Origin: Clostridium gasigenes
Lineage (GTDB): Bacteria; Bacillota; Clostridia; Clostridiales; Clostridiaceae
Assembly: GCF_900104115.1 (NCBI RefSeq)
Contig: NZ_FNJM01000001.1
Span: forward strand, 763,374-827,373
Length of the DNA stretch: 64,000 bases
Direction of reading: 5' to 3'
Shown here piece after piece: positions 1 to 9,900 of this stretch. The notes beneath the pieces were generated by a model. It worked only from the letters and a program-made list of their open reading frames with translations, searched no databases and was not told where the DNA came from. Made by a program: the position numbers and the translations under genes. Every line of letters begins with the position of its first letter. Positions within the stretch are counted from its first letter, which is position 1.

Positions 1-938
1 AATCAGATGGAGTAATTCCATTTAGTGAATTAACAATTTTAAAAAGTATAGAAGAAGCTATAAGTGAGCTTAATGTTTCAGATAGTATTACTGCAAAAGT
101 TATTAAACTTCAAAACGAAGATAGAAATGTTGTATTATCAAGACTAGAGTATGAAAAAGATATAGCTTTAAATGAATTAGAAAATTTATTTAATAATAAA
201 GATACATTTAATCTAACTATTAAGGAAGCTAAGGAAAAGGGCTTAGTAGCATATTATAAAGGCGTAAGAATATTTATACCAGCATCTCAAATAGATAGTA
301 AATTTACAAATAGTAAAATTGAGTTTGTAGGAGAAATTTTTGAGGTGAAATTAATTGATTTTTCAAGACAAAATCCATCTAAAATTATAGCTTCTAGAAG
401 AATTATAATTGAGGCTAAGGAAACTATTAAGGAAAATGCTATTTGGGATAATATAAGTATCGACGATATTTTAAAGGCTCAAATAAAAAGATTTACGAAA
501 TTTGGCGCATTTGCTGAAGTAAATGGTGTAGATGGATTAATTCATTTATCACAAATTTCATGGAGCCATGTTAAGTCGCCTGAAGATGTATTAAAAAAAG
601 GTGATATAGTAGATGTTAAGGTAATTGATATGGATAGAGATAATAAAAAATTATCTCTAAGTATTAAAGCTTTATTACAAGAGCCATGGGCTAATGTTGA
701 AGAAAAATATCCAGAAGGATCTGTAGTTCTTGGTAAGGTTGTTAGACTTAATGATTTTGGTGCCTTTGTAGAGCTTGAGCCTGGAATTGACGGACTAGTT
801 CATATATCAAAGATAAGTCATGATAGAGTTAATAATCCATCAGATGTTTTATTTGTTGGACAGGAAATAAAAGCAAAAATATTAACTGTAGATAAAGCAA
901 ATAGAAAAATTGGATTAAGTATGAAGGATGTTGAATAG
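1..938 (+). CDS. C-terminal part of IspH-RpsA type protein (S1 RNA-binding repeats), 5' truncated
   Basis: The reading frame is already open at base 3, so this is the 3' end of a longer gene. A GTG at 345 is internal, not the start. The visible 311 residues hold the end of one S1 domain and then three more. The last two are the most canonical, with FGAFAEV...GLIHLSQIS and FGAFVELEPGIDGLVHISKIS. In Clostridium four S1 repeats are commonly fused behind IspH, the last enzyme of the MEP isoprenoid pathway. The IspH half would lie upstream of the window. A free-standing ribosomal protein S1 is the alternative. S1 domains bind single-stranded mRNA at the ribosome. A strong terminator follows at 968. 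Confidence 0.85.
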   Translation, partial: SDGVIPFSELTILKSIEEAISELNVSDSITAKVIKLQNEDRNVVLSRLEYEKDIALNELENLFNNKDTFNLTIKEAKEKGLVAYYKGVRIFIPASQIDSKFTNSKIEFVGEIFEVKLIDFSRQNPSKIIASRRIIIEAKETIKENAIWDNISIDDILKAQIKRFTKFGAFAEVNGVDGLIHLSQISWSHVKSPEDVLKKGDIVDVKVIDMDRDNKKLSLSIKALLQEPWANVEEKYPEGSVVLGKVVRLNDFGAFVELEPGIDGLVHISKISHDRVNNPSDVLFVGQEIKAKILTVDKANRKIGLSMKDVE

Positions 939-967
939 ATAATATAAAAATTAGAGTAATTTACAAG

Positions 968-1006
968 AAAAGTCATGCATATAATTTTATATGTATGACT
1001 TTTTTC
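968..1006 (+). terminator. Intrinsic terminator after the S1-domain gene
   Basis: A hairpin with arms AGTCATGCATAT and ATATGTATGACT is followed by a run of T. It begins 30 bases after the stop codon at 938. Confidence 0.9.
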
Positions 1007-1121
1007 TTGACTAAAAATAAATGGAAGATTTATACTAACGGTATAGAGATTAATATTAGAAAATAAAAACATTGAATTTCTGGATAATAATAAAAAAAGA
1101 TACTTAAAAAGGGGACAGGTT

Positions 1122-2009
1122 ATGATATCATTAAAAAAGTTAACTTCACAAAATTTAGATGAATTTAAAAAAGTATACTCTCAAAGTAAACTTAGTGAGA
1201 ACTATGATAGAGATTTTTTCAAACTTTATGATGAACAAAATTTTGTTGTGAAATTTATATTTAAAAGGTTTTTAAAATTATTTGCATATAATAATGATAT
1301 TATTGGTTTTATGTGGTATGAAACTCCTATGGATATAAATATAAGAATTTGGGCTTTATATATTGATAATAGATATTTAAGTTTATTAAATGAAAATTTA
1401 TTAAAAAGTTTTAATAATAGTCTTCTATCATATGAAGCTGTAGATAGTAATAGAAATATAGAGACTTTGCAAAATCTTGGGTTTAAAATGGTTAGGCCAA
1501 CAGTATTTATGAAATTACAAATAAGTAATTATAATAAAGATAGTTACTTATTAAAATACGAAAATGGAAAAGACAATACTAGTAAAATCATTACATTTAG
1601 AACCTTTAAAATAGGAGAAGATGAAGAGATTAGGTGTAAAATACAAAATGATATCTTTTCAGATTATAGTAGAATCCCTTTAACTATTGAAGATGTATAT
1701 AGTGATTTAAATCAAGATTATTATATTAATGACCTTGCTATATTTATGGAAGTTAATAATGTTATAATTGGATATGGACAAATAGTTTTCAATAGAGATA
1801 TCTATACAGTAGTTAATTTTGGTATTATTGCAGCCTATAGGGGAAGAGGATATGGGAGGTTATTATTAAATAAATTAATTATTCTTTCAACTGCAAAGGC
1901 TATGCAACATCTATATATTAGAGTAGATAAGAATAATACAAAAGCAAGAGAATTATATAAATGGGCAGGCTTTGAAGAAAAGTATATGATTTCGAAATGG
2001 GAAAGATAA
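1122..2009 (+). CDS. GNAT family N-acetyltransferase, two GNAT modules
   Basis: This 295-residue protein probably transfers an acetyl group from acetyl-CoA to an unknown amine. The C-terminal half has the acetyl-CoA loop AAYRGRGYGRLLL near residue 245, then the late GNAT pattern NTKARELYKWAGFEEKY. The N-terminal half looks like a weaker second GNAT fold (a NIETLQNLGFKMVRP segment matches the end of a GNAT domain) without a clear cofactor loop. MshD-like proteins share this double layout, but nothing here indicates mycothiol. The start is ATG behind GGGGACAGG. The gene stands alone after the terminator at 968. Confidence 0.85.
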   Translation: MISLKKLTSQNLDEFKKVYSQSKLSENYDRDFFKLYDEQNFVVKFIFKRFLKLFAYNNDIIGFMWYETPMDINIRIWALYIDNRYLSLLNENLLKSFNNSLLSYEAVDSNRNIETLQNLGFKMVRPTVFMKLQISNYNKDSYLLKYENGKDNTSKIITFRTFKIGEDEEIRCKIQNDIFSDYSRIPLTIEDVYSDLNQDYYINDLAIFMEVNNVIIGYGQIVFNRDIYTVVNFGIIAAYRGRGYGRLLLNKLIILSTAKAMQHLYIRVDKNNTKARELYKWAGFEEKYMISKWER

Positions 2010-2101
2010 AGGTTTTGAGAAAATTTTTACTGAATTAACAATAGAGATTTATCTGCATTAATAAAAATGGTATAAAGCCATCAGCATTGTGTTTAGCTTG
2101 T

Positions 2102-2255
2102 TTAGTATGCCAATCTATTACTACATTCTCCACAAAGCAGTAGTGACGTAAATACATGGGTATTAGCCTTGCTTCTAGACCAAGTAACTGATTTATTAGC
2201 GTTCTCATACATTATAGAATTACAATTAGTCCATAAGTCTTTTTCAATTATAGAT
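2102..2255 (-). pseudogene. Remnant of a large serine recombinase (zinc-ribbon segment)
   Basis: On the minus strand an open stretch of about 50 codons reads IIEKDLWTN ... ANTHVFTSLLLCGECSNRLAY and then stops. The spacing of THVFTSLLLCGEC matches the recombinase zinc beta-ribbon of large serine integrases, where this region follows the recombinase domain. There is no catalytic domain and no start, and the reading breaks on both sides, so it is a scrap of a lost integrase. It lies just upstream of the tRNA and phage-like genes, which supports a decayed element. The assignment rests on this short motif only. Confidence 0.55.
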
Positions 2256-2257
2256 GA

Positions 2258-2488
2258 TTAATTAATCATTTTGATTTAGCGGGTGGTGAAACAGTAACTA
2301 TTAGAATAGATACTGAGTACAAAAAGATTGTTGAAAAATATAATGATAAATGTATGGAATGTATTCCTATTATATTAGAGTATGAAGATGTCTATAATAA
2401 GAGAATATATAAGTATTATATAAGGGCTGTAAGAATGAGTAAACATTCACATTTTGAAATATTTGAGAATGAAAAAAAGAAATTATAA
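2258..2488 (+). pseudogene. Gene fragment of unknown function in the mobile-element remnant
   Basis: A 76-codon frame follows a stop at 2255 and ends at the TAA at 2486-2488. It reads GGETVTIRIDTEYKK ... MSKHSHFEIFENEKKKL. It has no plausible start or ribosome site and begins abruptly beside the recombinase scrap. It looks like the 3' end of a truncated gene. No family is recognised. A weak terminator hairpin follows directly. Confidence 0.4.
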
Positions 2489-2494
2489 AGAATT

Positions 2495-2525
2495 AAGGAA
2501 CTCTCATAACTGATGGTTCTTTTTT
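2495..2525 (+). terminator. Terminator before the Asn tRNA
   Basis: Arms AAGGAAC and GTTCTTT (one G-T pair) are followed by T. It resembles the AAGGAAC hairpin at 2890, which suggests a shared phage origin. Confidence 0.6.
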
Positions 2526-2529
2526 ATAT

Positions 2530-2604
2530 GGATTAGTAGCGTAATGGTAGCGCAACAGTCTGTTAACCTGTGGGTTGGAGGTTCAAATCCTTCCTAGTCC
2601 GCCA
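2530..2604 (+). tRNA. tRNA-Asn (anticodon GTT)
   Basis: A cloverleaf can be drawn: acceptor GGATTAG with CTAGTCC, D stem GCGT/GCGC, anticodon loop CTGTTAA, T arm GGAGG/CCTTC around TTCAAAT, then discriminator G and an encoded CCA. The anticodon stem has a U-C mismatch at its loop-closing pair (positions 31-39), and there are several G-T pairs. It sits alone inside mobile-element debris, so it may be a phage-borne tRNA or the attachment site of the lost element. Confidence 0.88.
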
Positions 2605-2722
2605 GTTTAAGAACCTCTTTTTGGTTTGCAACCCTTTTGTGAGTATAGTGACAAAATTAAATTGCTAATTAAAGGAATTATTATAACTTTGTGGAATAAT
2701 GTATTTGAAAGGTGGGATGATT

Positions 2723-2884
2723 ATGAGTGATATTCTAGGAACAGTAGCATTTTCAAATGTAGGAAAGCTGGAAGCTAGAGTTGAAAAGCTTGAAGTCGTT
2801 GAAAATGAAAACAAGAAACTGAAAGAAAGAGTAGAAAAATTGGAAAAGAAATTGCAAGAAGTAGCTAAAATATTAAGTAAATAA
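2723..2884 (+). CDS. Small coiled-coil phage-type protein
   Basis: This 53-residue protein begins MSDILGTVAFSNVGKLEARV. Residues from about 15 to the end are a heptad-rich, Lys/Glu-rich coiled coil (KLEARVEKLEVVENENKKL and on). ATG 2723 is chosen because AGGTGG lies seven bases before it. An in-frame ATG at 2699 has no ribosome site. A terminator follows at 2890. Proteins of this kind occur in Firmicute prophages as small structural or accessory factors. The exact role is unknown. Confidence 0.65.
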   Translation: MSDILGTVAFSNVGKLEARVEKLEVVENENKKLKERVEKLEKKLQEVAKILSK

Positions 2885-2889
2885 ACAAA

Positions 2890-2916
2890 CAAGGAACTCC
2901 AAATGGGGTTCTTTTA
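2890..2916 (+). terminator. Terminator after the coiled-coil gene
   Basis: Arms AAGGAACTCC and GGGGTTCTTT have a short AAAT loop and are followed by TTATTTT. Confidence 0.85.
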
Positions 2917-3054
2917 TTTTACAAAAGAAGGTGATAACATGCATGAAAGCTAGAAAATATAAAAGAAATTCACATGGGCCCATTGAAGAAATAGGTTAAA
3001 AGAGGAAAAAATACTTCTTTGTAGAATATTGTTTTTTATAGAAGGTGGTGAAAT

Positions 3055-3837
3055 TTGTTGATTAATGAAATAAAAAAGTTTTATGAGAATAATATGATGC
3101 TTAGTCGTATAGGTATAGGTTCATTTGTACTAGATATATTATATATTTGGTATAGAGGCGGAGGTGAATTATTTGAATTCATATATCATCTATCTTTAGC
3201 ATATTTGGTATTTTTAATATCTTATATTGTCAAAGTATATTTAGTAGACGAAAAGAAAAAATCTATGAAGAAAGTAATAGCAGATTTAAGATTTTGGATA
3301 GGTGTTATAATACTGTTTATTATTTGTGGTAACATATCTATATATTTGTCTCCATTTGACTATAAAGAGAAATTTCCTAATTATGTTTCTTTAAATGGTT
3401 CTCTATTGGGTGGTTTGATAACACTGGTTTCTATTTTTATTACGAACCAATATTATAATAAAGAAAAAATACTGCAAGATAAATCGAATAAAACTAAGAA
3501 AAATGATTTTAAGATTAAGGCGTTAAAACTTTTGAAGTATGAGTTTGAGTTAAATAAAGAAAATTGTGAAAAGGTAAAAGCACATGGTGGTAAAGACGTA
3601 TTTCAAACTGTAGTGTGGAAAGAGTTTAGAGGGTTATTTGTAGAGATATTTACTGAAATTAGCACTGATAAAACTCGAAGTAATATATTTAGTGTGCAAA
3701 AATTTTATATTTTGGCTGATACACTGGATGGATTAATGTTGCCATATCACGGAGCTTTTGACTATATATTTGAGTCTTTTGATAATATAAATAAAATAAT
3801 TGATGCGGCTATAAGTTATTATGAAAATATATACTAG
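3055..3837 (+). CDS. Phage-associated membrane protein of unknown function
   Basis: This is a protein of about 260 residues with four hydrophobic segments near residues 20-35, 42-62, 82-102 and 113-132. The last contains NGSLLGGLITLVSIFITNQYY. A charged cytosolic-looking domain of about 125 residues follows. A GSLLGGLxTL segment ending one membrane helix is common in Firmicute phage and accessory membrane proteins, but I know no function for it. The start is TTG 3055 or TTG 3058 behind GAAGGTGGTG. The next gene begins 21 bases after its stop. Confidence 0.6.
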   Translation: MLINEIKKFYENNMMLSRIGIGSFVLDILYIWYRGGGELFEFIYHLSLAYLVFLISYIVKVYLVDEKKKSMKKVIADLRFWIGVIILFIICGNISIYLSPFDYKEKFPNYVSLNGSLLGGLITLVSIFITNQYYNKEKILQDKSNKTKKNDFKIKALKLLKYEFELNKENCEKVKAHGGKDVFQTVVWKEFRGLFVEIFTEISTDKTRSNIFSVQKFYILADTLDGLMLPYHGAFDYIFESFDNINKIIDAAISYYENIY

Positions 3838-3858
3838 ATATTTGAAGGAGTGATAAAG

Positions 3859-4605
3859 TTGAATTTAAATACAGGAATCATAATTATTGGTTTTTTTTTA
3901 TTAGGTTTATTTACTAAATCATACTTACCCAAATACATGGAGGAAAAAGGGAAGAATCTTGCAACTAAAGAAGATATAAAAGGTATAACAGAAAAAACAG
4001 AAGAGGTTAAAGTACAATTCAAAAAAGAATTTCATGATTTTTCAAGTGATAATGAGTTTAAGCAGGAGTATTATCATCAGCAGTTTTCAGGTTTGTATTC
4101 TAAGTTATATTCTATAATTAGTCAATCAGAATATTATAGATATTTTAATAGTCTATATGGTGATAAAAAAGCTAACTTTGATGAATATCCATTTTTTGAA
4201 GTAAGTAAAAGTACTAAGAAAGAAAAATCAAATCTATTTACTGGTGAAATTTTGCAAAATCAAGTAATTGAAGTTAATGATTCTATTACGGGTTTTAATA
4301 AAAAAGAATTATGTGATTATATTATAGCAAATTCCAATTTAGCTTCTAGGAGATTATTAAAAATTGCTGTAGCTTATAGGTTTGCTAATGATCATTATTC
4401 AAGAAGTGAAACAAAAATATCAGATAAAAAAATGAGTGATGGATTTGATAAGGAGGAGTTACGTCTAATTAGAGAACTGGTGAAAATAATTATATCTGAT
4501 TATAATATAGTGGCCAAGAAATTAAAACTTGATTATAATAAAATTGAGATGGAAACTGGATTATTTCAACATGAAGAGTTATCTTCTAATACAATAAAAT
4601 ACTAG
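3859..4605 (+). CDS. Single-pass membrane protein of a phage remnant, function unknown
   Basis: The 248-residue protein has one N-terminal membrane helix (IIIIGFFLLGLF). It is followed by KYMEEKGKNLATKEDIKGIT, a junction seen in many uncharacterised Firmicute membrane proteins, and then a helical, charged cytosolic domain. TTG 3859 is preferred because AAGGAG ends eight bases before it. A GTG at 3850 overlaps that ribosome site. The leader GGAGTGATAAAG-TTG recurs before the next gene, at 4638. It probably acts with its neighbour, but no catalytic motif is visible. Confidence 0.6.
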   Translation: MNLNTGIIIIGFFLLGLFTKSYLPKYMEEKGKNLATKEDIKGITEKTEEVKVQFKKEFHDFSSDNEFKQEYYHQQFSGLYSKLYSIISQSEYYRYFNSLYGDKKANFDEYPFFEVSKSTKKEKSNLFTGEILQNQVIEVNDSITGFNKKELCDYIIANSNLASRRLLKIAVAYRFANDHYSRSETKISDKKMSDGFDKEELRLIRELVKIIISDYNIVAKKLKLDYNKIEMETGLFQHEELSSNTIKY

Positions 4606-4637
4606 TAAACAAATAATTCAAAGAGGAGTGATAAAGC

Positions 4638-4955
4638 TTGAAAATACCATTTGATTTCCCAAGTGATGAAGCAAGAAACAAATGGCTGCTTTATCACTAC
4701 TTAAAAAAATCTTATTTAGATATAGGAATACAGGAAGAAAAAGCAATTGAATTAACAGATAAAAGAATTATAGAAAACTCTAAGAATTTGTTTCGATTCC
4801 ATGGATTAGCATGGCAACTTAGGCAAATAAGCTTGGAGTTTTTTTGTATGTATTTTATGCAAGATGTTTATCTTCCAAAAGAAGATAATGCAGCAGCTCC
4901 TATAGCTTTAGTTCATGAAGAGGTATGGATAGATATTCAGAATAGCATTATTTGA
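4638..4955 (+). CDS. Short phage-type protein, possibly the truncated N terminus of a terminase-like gene
   Basis: The 105-residue product starts MKIPFDFPSDEARNKWLLYH. It contains a segment around residues 70-103 (FFCMYFMQDVYLPKEDN followed by HEEVWIDIQ) that resembles the region before the ATPase in some phage large terminases. It stops where the ATPase would begin. The terminase idea is a weak inference from this resemblance. The start is TTG 4638 behind GAGGAG. Broken coding sequence follows, so this may be a decayed end. Confidence 0.5.
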   Translation: MKIPFDFPSDEARNKWLLYHYLKKSYLDIGIQEEKAIELTDKRIIENSKNLFRFHGLAWQLRQISLEFFCMYFMQDVYLPKEDNAAAPIALVHEEVWIDIQNSII

Positions 4956-5031
4956 ATAAGCTAGGGTAAAGAAGTGGAAAATATATAGTGATGATGTTAA
5001 GTTTGCTAAGCAAAGCGTAATGGTAAAGTAG

Positions 5032-5361
5032 TTAAAAAAGGTACTGTTCTTATGGCTAGAGTTTAAAAATATATTAAATAATTTTAAAGATGATGATAGA
5101 CTTCAAAATGCTAAAGAATTTTATTATAAGAATGAAAAAAATATGCAATATGATACTATTTGGAGTGAGTTTTAGGATTGTTTAGAACTAGCCCTGGATT
5201 ATTATGAAAATCCTAACTCTTTCAAACAAGAAGTTCAAGGGGATGTAGATTCTATAGGTGAAAAATGGTTCAAGTCAACGCATACAAAAACTAGGGAAGA
5301 AATTGAAAGTCATAAATTTATAAAAACAATGTTATTAGATAGATGTAAGGAGACTGAATAA
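5032..5361 (+). pseudogene. Broken phage-type gene with an in-frame stop
   Basis: The frame opens after a stop at 5029-5031 and is interrupted by TAG at 5173. It continues in the same frame (DCLELALDYYENPNSF ... TMLLDRCKETE) to TAA at 5361. There is no good start codon or ribosome site. The acidic, helical second half is coherent, so this is a decayed gene rather than noise. The parent family is not recognised. It is the last trace of the element before miaB. Confidence 0.5.
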
Positions 5362-5413
5362 TTAAAAAAGCATTTTCAAATTAGAAATTAGGTTAATTTA
5401 CAGTTGATAATTA

Positions 5414-5422
5414 TGGTATAAT
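5414..5422 (+). promoter_or_regulatory. Extended -10 promoter for miaB
   Basis: TGG directly precedes TATAAT (5417-5422), giving an extended -10 element. No good -35 is seen. It lies 38 bases before the miaB start. Confidence 0.6.
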
Positions 5423-5459
5423 ATTGGGATAATTTATAATTAAAGGGGAATAATATATT

Positions 5460-6803
5460 ATGGATACTAATATGATAAAATTAAAAAACAACCTCTTCTT
5501 TATTCAAACTTATGGATGTCAAATGAATGAGGAAGATTCCGAAAAATTGTCTGGAATGTTAAAAACAATAGGGTATTCTAGTACAGAAGTTAAGGAAGAA
5601 GCGGGAATAATAATTTATAATACCTGTTGTGTAAGAGAAAATGCAGAGACTAAAGTGTTTGGAAACCTTGGACATTTGAAAGCATTAAAAAGAAAAAATC
5701 CTGATCTTATAATTGCAATTTGCGGATGTATGATGCAGCAAGAGGGCATGGCTGATAAAATTTTAAAGAATTTTCCTTTTGTTAATATAATATTTGGTAC
5801 TCATAATGCGTTTAAATTTCCAGAGTATTTAAATAGAGTAAAAACAGAAGGGATACAAGTTAAAGAAATATTTAATAAAGAAACTGAAATAGTTGAGGGA
5901 ATTCCAATAGATAGAAAAAGTGAAGTAAAGGCATTTGTAACTATTATGTATGGTTGCAACAACTTCTGTACATATTGTGTAGTTCCTTATGTTAGAGGGA
6001 GAGAAAGAAGTAGAACTCCAAAAGATATTGTTAAAGAAATAGAGGGATTAATTTCAAAAGGGTATAATGAAATAACTCTACTTGGGCAGAATGTTAATTC
6101 TTATGGAAAAGGTTTAGATGAAGAAATAACTTTTGCCATGTTACTTAGAAAAATTAACGAAGTACCTGGAATAGAAAGAATTAGATTTATGACACCACAC
6201 CCAAAGGATTTAACTGAAGATGTAATCTTAGCTATAAGAGATTGTGATAAGGTATGTGAACAAATACATTTACCAGTTCAAAGTGGATCAAATAGAATAT
6301 TAAAGAAAATGAATAGGAATTATACACGTGAAAATTATATAGAGTTGATTAAGAAAATAAGAAAAGAAATACCTGGTGTAACAATTACAACTGATTTAAT
6401 TATAGGCTTTCCAGGTGAAACAGAGGAAGATTTTGAAGATACATTAAACTTAGCTAAAGAAATTAAATATTCATTAGCATTTACCTATCTTTATTCTAGA
6501 AGAAATAATACACCAGCAGATATAATGTTAAATCAAGTTGCTGATAATATAAAACATGAAAGGTTTAATAAATTAGTAGATGTAATTAATAAAGGTGTTA
6601 TTTCACAAAACAAGACATATGAAGGACAAACTGTAGAAGTACTTGTAGAAGGTAGTAGTAAAAATGATTTAACTATGTTAACTGGTAGAACTAGAAATGG
6701 TAAACTTGTAAACTTTAAAGGTGAAAATATAAAAAGTGGAGATTTAGTTTTAATAAAAATTATAAGAGCTCAACCATTTTCCCTTATTGGAGAAGTAATA
6801 TAG
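5460..6803 (+). CDS. miaB: tRNA-2-methylthio-N6-dimethylallyladenosine synthase MiaB
   Basis: MiaB is a radical-SAM enzyme that adds a methylthio group to isopentenyl-adenosine 37 of tRNAs reading UNN codons. The protein is 447 residues, normal for the family. The N-terminal UPF0004 domain supplies cysteines near positions 20, 56 and 90 for the auxiliary cluster. The radical SAM triad is C166-x3-C170-x2-C173 in [25 protein letters not shown]-binding domain fills about the last 65 residues. AAAGGGGAA precedes the ATG. The enzyme making its substrate, MiaA, is encoded at 16111 in the same window. Confidence 0.96.
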   Translation: MDTNMIKLKNNLFFIQTYGCQMNEEDSEKLSGMLKTIGYSSTEVKEEAGIIIYNTCCVRENAETKVFGNLGHLKALKRKNPDLIIAICGCMMQQEGMADKILKNFPFVNIIFGTHNAFKFPEYLNRVKTEGIQVKEIFNKETEIVEGIPIDRKSEVKAFVTIMYGCNNFCTYCVVPYVRGRERSRTPKDIVKEIEGLISKGYNEITLLGQNVNSYGKGLDEEITFAMLLRKINEVPGIERIRFMTPHPKDLTEDVILAIRDCDKVCEQIHLPVQSGSNRILKKMNRNYTRENYIELIKKIRKEIPGVTITTDLIIGFPGETEEDFEDTLNLAKEIKYSLAFTYLYSRRNNTPADIMLNQVADNIKHERFNKLVDVINKGVISQNKTYEGQTVEVLVEGSSKNDLTMLTGRTRNGKLVNFKGENIKSGDLVLIKIIRAQPFSLIGEVI

Positions 6804-6843
6804 ATAGAATTTCAAAGCATAATAAAGATTCAAAAAGAATAAT

Positions 6844-6881
6844 AAAAAGAGAAACTCTGATTTAGCAGAGTTTCTCTTTTT
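6844..6881 (+). terminator. Terminator after miaB
   Basis: Arms AAAAAGAGAAACTCTG and CAGAGTTTCTCTTTTT flank a six-base loop. Confidence 0.92.
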
Positions 6882-6882
6882 G

Positions 6883-6891
6883 TGATATAAT
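6883..6891 (+). promoter_or_regulatory. Extended -10 promoter for the SNF2 gene
   Basis: TGATATAAT gives an extended -10 (TATAAT at 6886-6891) immediately after the miaB terminator and 92 bases before the SNF2 start. Confidence 0.55.
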
Positions 6892-6923
6892 ATAGGGATA
6901 AGAAAACTTAGGCAGATTTTTTT

Positions 6924-6953
6924 AATAGACTACAATATTAGTCTGTTATTTTT
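6924..6953 (+). terminator. Possible attenuator in the SNF2 leader
   Basis: A nine-pair AT-rich stem (AATAGACTA with TAGTCTGTT, one G-T) is followed by ATTTTT. It lies between the promoter at 6883 and the gene start at 6983. No alternative pairing partner was found, so regulation is only a possibility. Confidence 0.35.
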
Positions 6954-6982
6954 CAATACGCCTTGAACAAAAGGGGAATAAT

Positions 6983-9900
6983 ATGATTAAAGAGATATTA
7001 TTAGAAAGTTTTAATAGGGATACAACAGGAAGAAATGGTATTAAAGGTAAAAGGATACTAGATAATGACTTAATATCAACTTTTAACTCATTTGTGGAAG
7101 ATGATTTGATTTATATAGATGCTAAGGTTATTTCGGAAAATTTCTTTAATGAATATTCAACTAAAATTGAAATGGATTTTAGAAATAAATCTATTATTTC
7201 TACATACTGTACTTGTGTAGATTATGAAAAACATGAATTTGCTAAAAGTAATTACTGCTGTAAACACTTAGTAGCAATTTTTTATAAATTTTTAAGAGAG
7301 CTCGATACAAATAGTACTCTTAAAGAAAGGTTTATAGATAGGGAAGAGGGAAATGTATTTGCAAATGCTAAAAATGGAATTTTAGATATGTTATTATCTG
7401 ATATTAATTCTAATGAAGAGTTAAAATTAGATGTATATGTAAATAGACAAAACTGGAGTAATAAAATTAGTGCAGATTTTAAAATAGGTCCAAAAAGCAT
7501 GAGCTCTAATAAGCTGTATGTAATAAAGGATATTAATCAGTTTTTAACAGCTATACATAATAAAGTTCCTGTAAAGTACGGAAAAGATTTTACTTTTGAT
7601 ATTAAAAAGCAAAAAATTAGTGTAGCAAATAGACGATTAATTGATTTCATGGATCAATTAAAAGATATAGATGGAAATTCTAATTCATTTACAAAAAGGC
7701 AAGATAAGAATATTGAAGGTAAATCAATTATTCCTCCTAAATATTTAATTAGGGAATTTTTTGAAAGAATACAAAAGCATAGAGTATATCTAAATGAAGG
7801 CTTTTTTTATAGACCTGTTGAAACAGATATAATACTAGGTCCGCCAAATATCGATTTAGAATTAAAGCTTATTCGTGATACATACATTCTAAAAAGTTCT
7901 GGGGGAATGCCGGAATCATTAACAGATAAAGGGGATGTATTTTTTTATGGAAGCTCTATATTTATACCAAATTATGAGTTTTGTTATAAGATAAATCCAT
8001 ATTTAAGTGTGTTTAATAACACAAAAAGTGTGACTATTCCTGCAAGCGATGAGAAAAAGATACTAACTAAATTAATACCAGAGATGCATATGCTATCAGA
8101 CAATGTGAAATTATCTGTAAATATTAAAAATAAAATAGTTAATGAAGAGGTTGAATTTAGATTTTATTTTGATAAAGAAAATAGTGCTGTCACATTAACT
8201 CTAAAGGTTAAATATGGAATTTATGAATTTAACATATTTGAAGACTGTATAGAGAAAATAATATATAGAGATACAAAAAAAGAACAACAAATGCTATCTA
8301 TGCTTAGAGGTCTTGGATTTGAAGAAATAGAATGTATCTTCCATCTTATAATGGGAGACGACTATATATTTAGATTTTTCAAAAATGAAGTGGATAAACT
8401 TCAAGAACATGGAGAAGTTTATTACTCAGAAAACTTCAAAGGAATAAAACATTTAGGCTCTAAATCTATAAATGGAGATATAAAAGCGGGAAAATATAAT
8501 TATTTTGAGATGGACTTTATTTTAGGTGACATTAACACTTCAGAAACAAGCAATATATTAAGAGCTTTTAGAAGTAATCTTAAATATTACAAATTATCAA
8601 ATGGTGAATATTTAGATTTAGAAGAAATAGAGTTAAATAAATTTCTTAAACTTCTTGATGTTATAAATCCAGATGATGAAATAATTAATAATAAAGTAAG
8701 CTTTAATAAAAATAAAGGTGCTTTTGTAGATAATTTCTTAGATGATAATAAAATTAGATTTATTAAGGGAAAAAAAGAATTAAAAGAAATTAGAGATAAA
8801 TTTAAGTCTATTGATAAATTAAAGTTTAAAGAGCCTAAAGATATTAAAGCTGATTTACGTGAATATCAAAAGCATGGTTATAATTGGTTTAAAACATTAG
8901 ATTATTTAGGATTTGGTGGAATACTTGGAGACGAAATGGGACTTGGGAAAACACTTCAGGCAATAACTTTTATATTATCTAATGAGTCTTCTAAAACTTT
9001 AATAGTTGCACCAACTTCACTAATATATAATTGGCATAGTGAAATAGAAAGATTTGCACCAAAGCTAAAGGTTGCAATTGTTAATGGAACCCCTGATGAG
9101 AGAGAAACTATGATTAAAAATATAGATAAAGTAGATGTAATAATTACTACCTACAATTTATTAAAAAGAGATTTAGAAACTTATAAAAACTTAGAATTTG
9201 ACTATTGTTTTTTAGATGAAGCACAGTATATAAAAAACTCACATTCTCAAAATTCAAAAGCAGTTAAGGAAATTAAGGCTAAATCAAGATTTGCACTTAC
9301 AGGGACTCCTATAGAAAATTCTCTTATGGAACTTTGGTCTATATTTGATTTTGTAATGCCTGGATATCTTTATGATGAAAAAAAGTTTAGTGTTAGATAC
9401 CACAAAAAGTTAAAAGAAGAACCAGTGGTATTAGAAGAATTAAATAAATTAATTAAGCCATTTATACTTAGAAGACATAAAAAGGATGTTATAACTGAAC
9501 TTCCAGATAAAATAGAGAAAAAATTAGTAGTTTCTTTAAACGACGAGCAAAAGAAAATATATGGAACATATGCAAGGCACGCTACAGATCTTATTGCTAA
9601 AAAAGTTCGGGATGATGAGTTTAAAAGTAGCAAGATAGAAATTTTATCTTATATAACAAAACTTAGACAACTTTGTCTTGATCCATCTATATTAGTTGAC
9701 GGTTATACAGGTGGAAGTGGTAAAATAGATGCATTAATAGAACTTTTACATCAAAGTATAGAAGCAGGTCATAAGATTTTAGTGTTTTCACAGTTTACAT
9801 CAGTATTAAAGAATATTTCCGAGAGATTAAATAATGAATATATAACTTATAGTTATTTAGATGGGTCTATTCCATCAGAAAAAAGAATGTCTCTAGTTAA

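Noticed and set aside
345..938. S1-domain gene starting at GTG 345
   Set aside because: The frame is open back to base 3, and the upstream codons encode another S1 domain.
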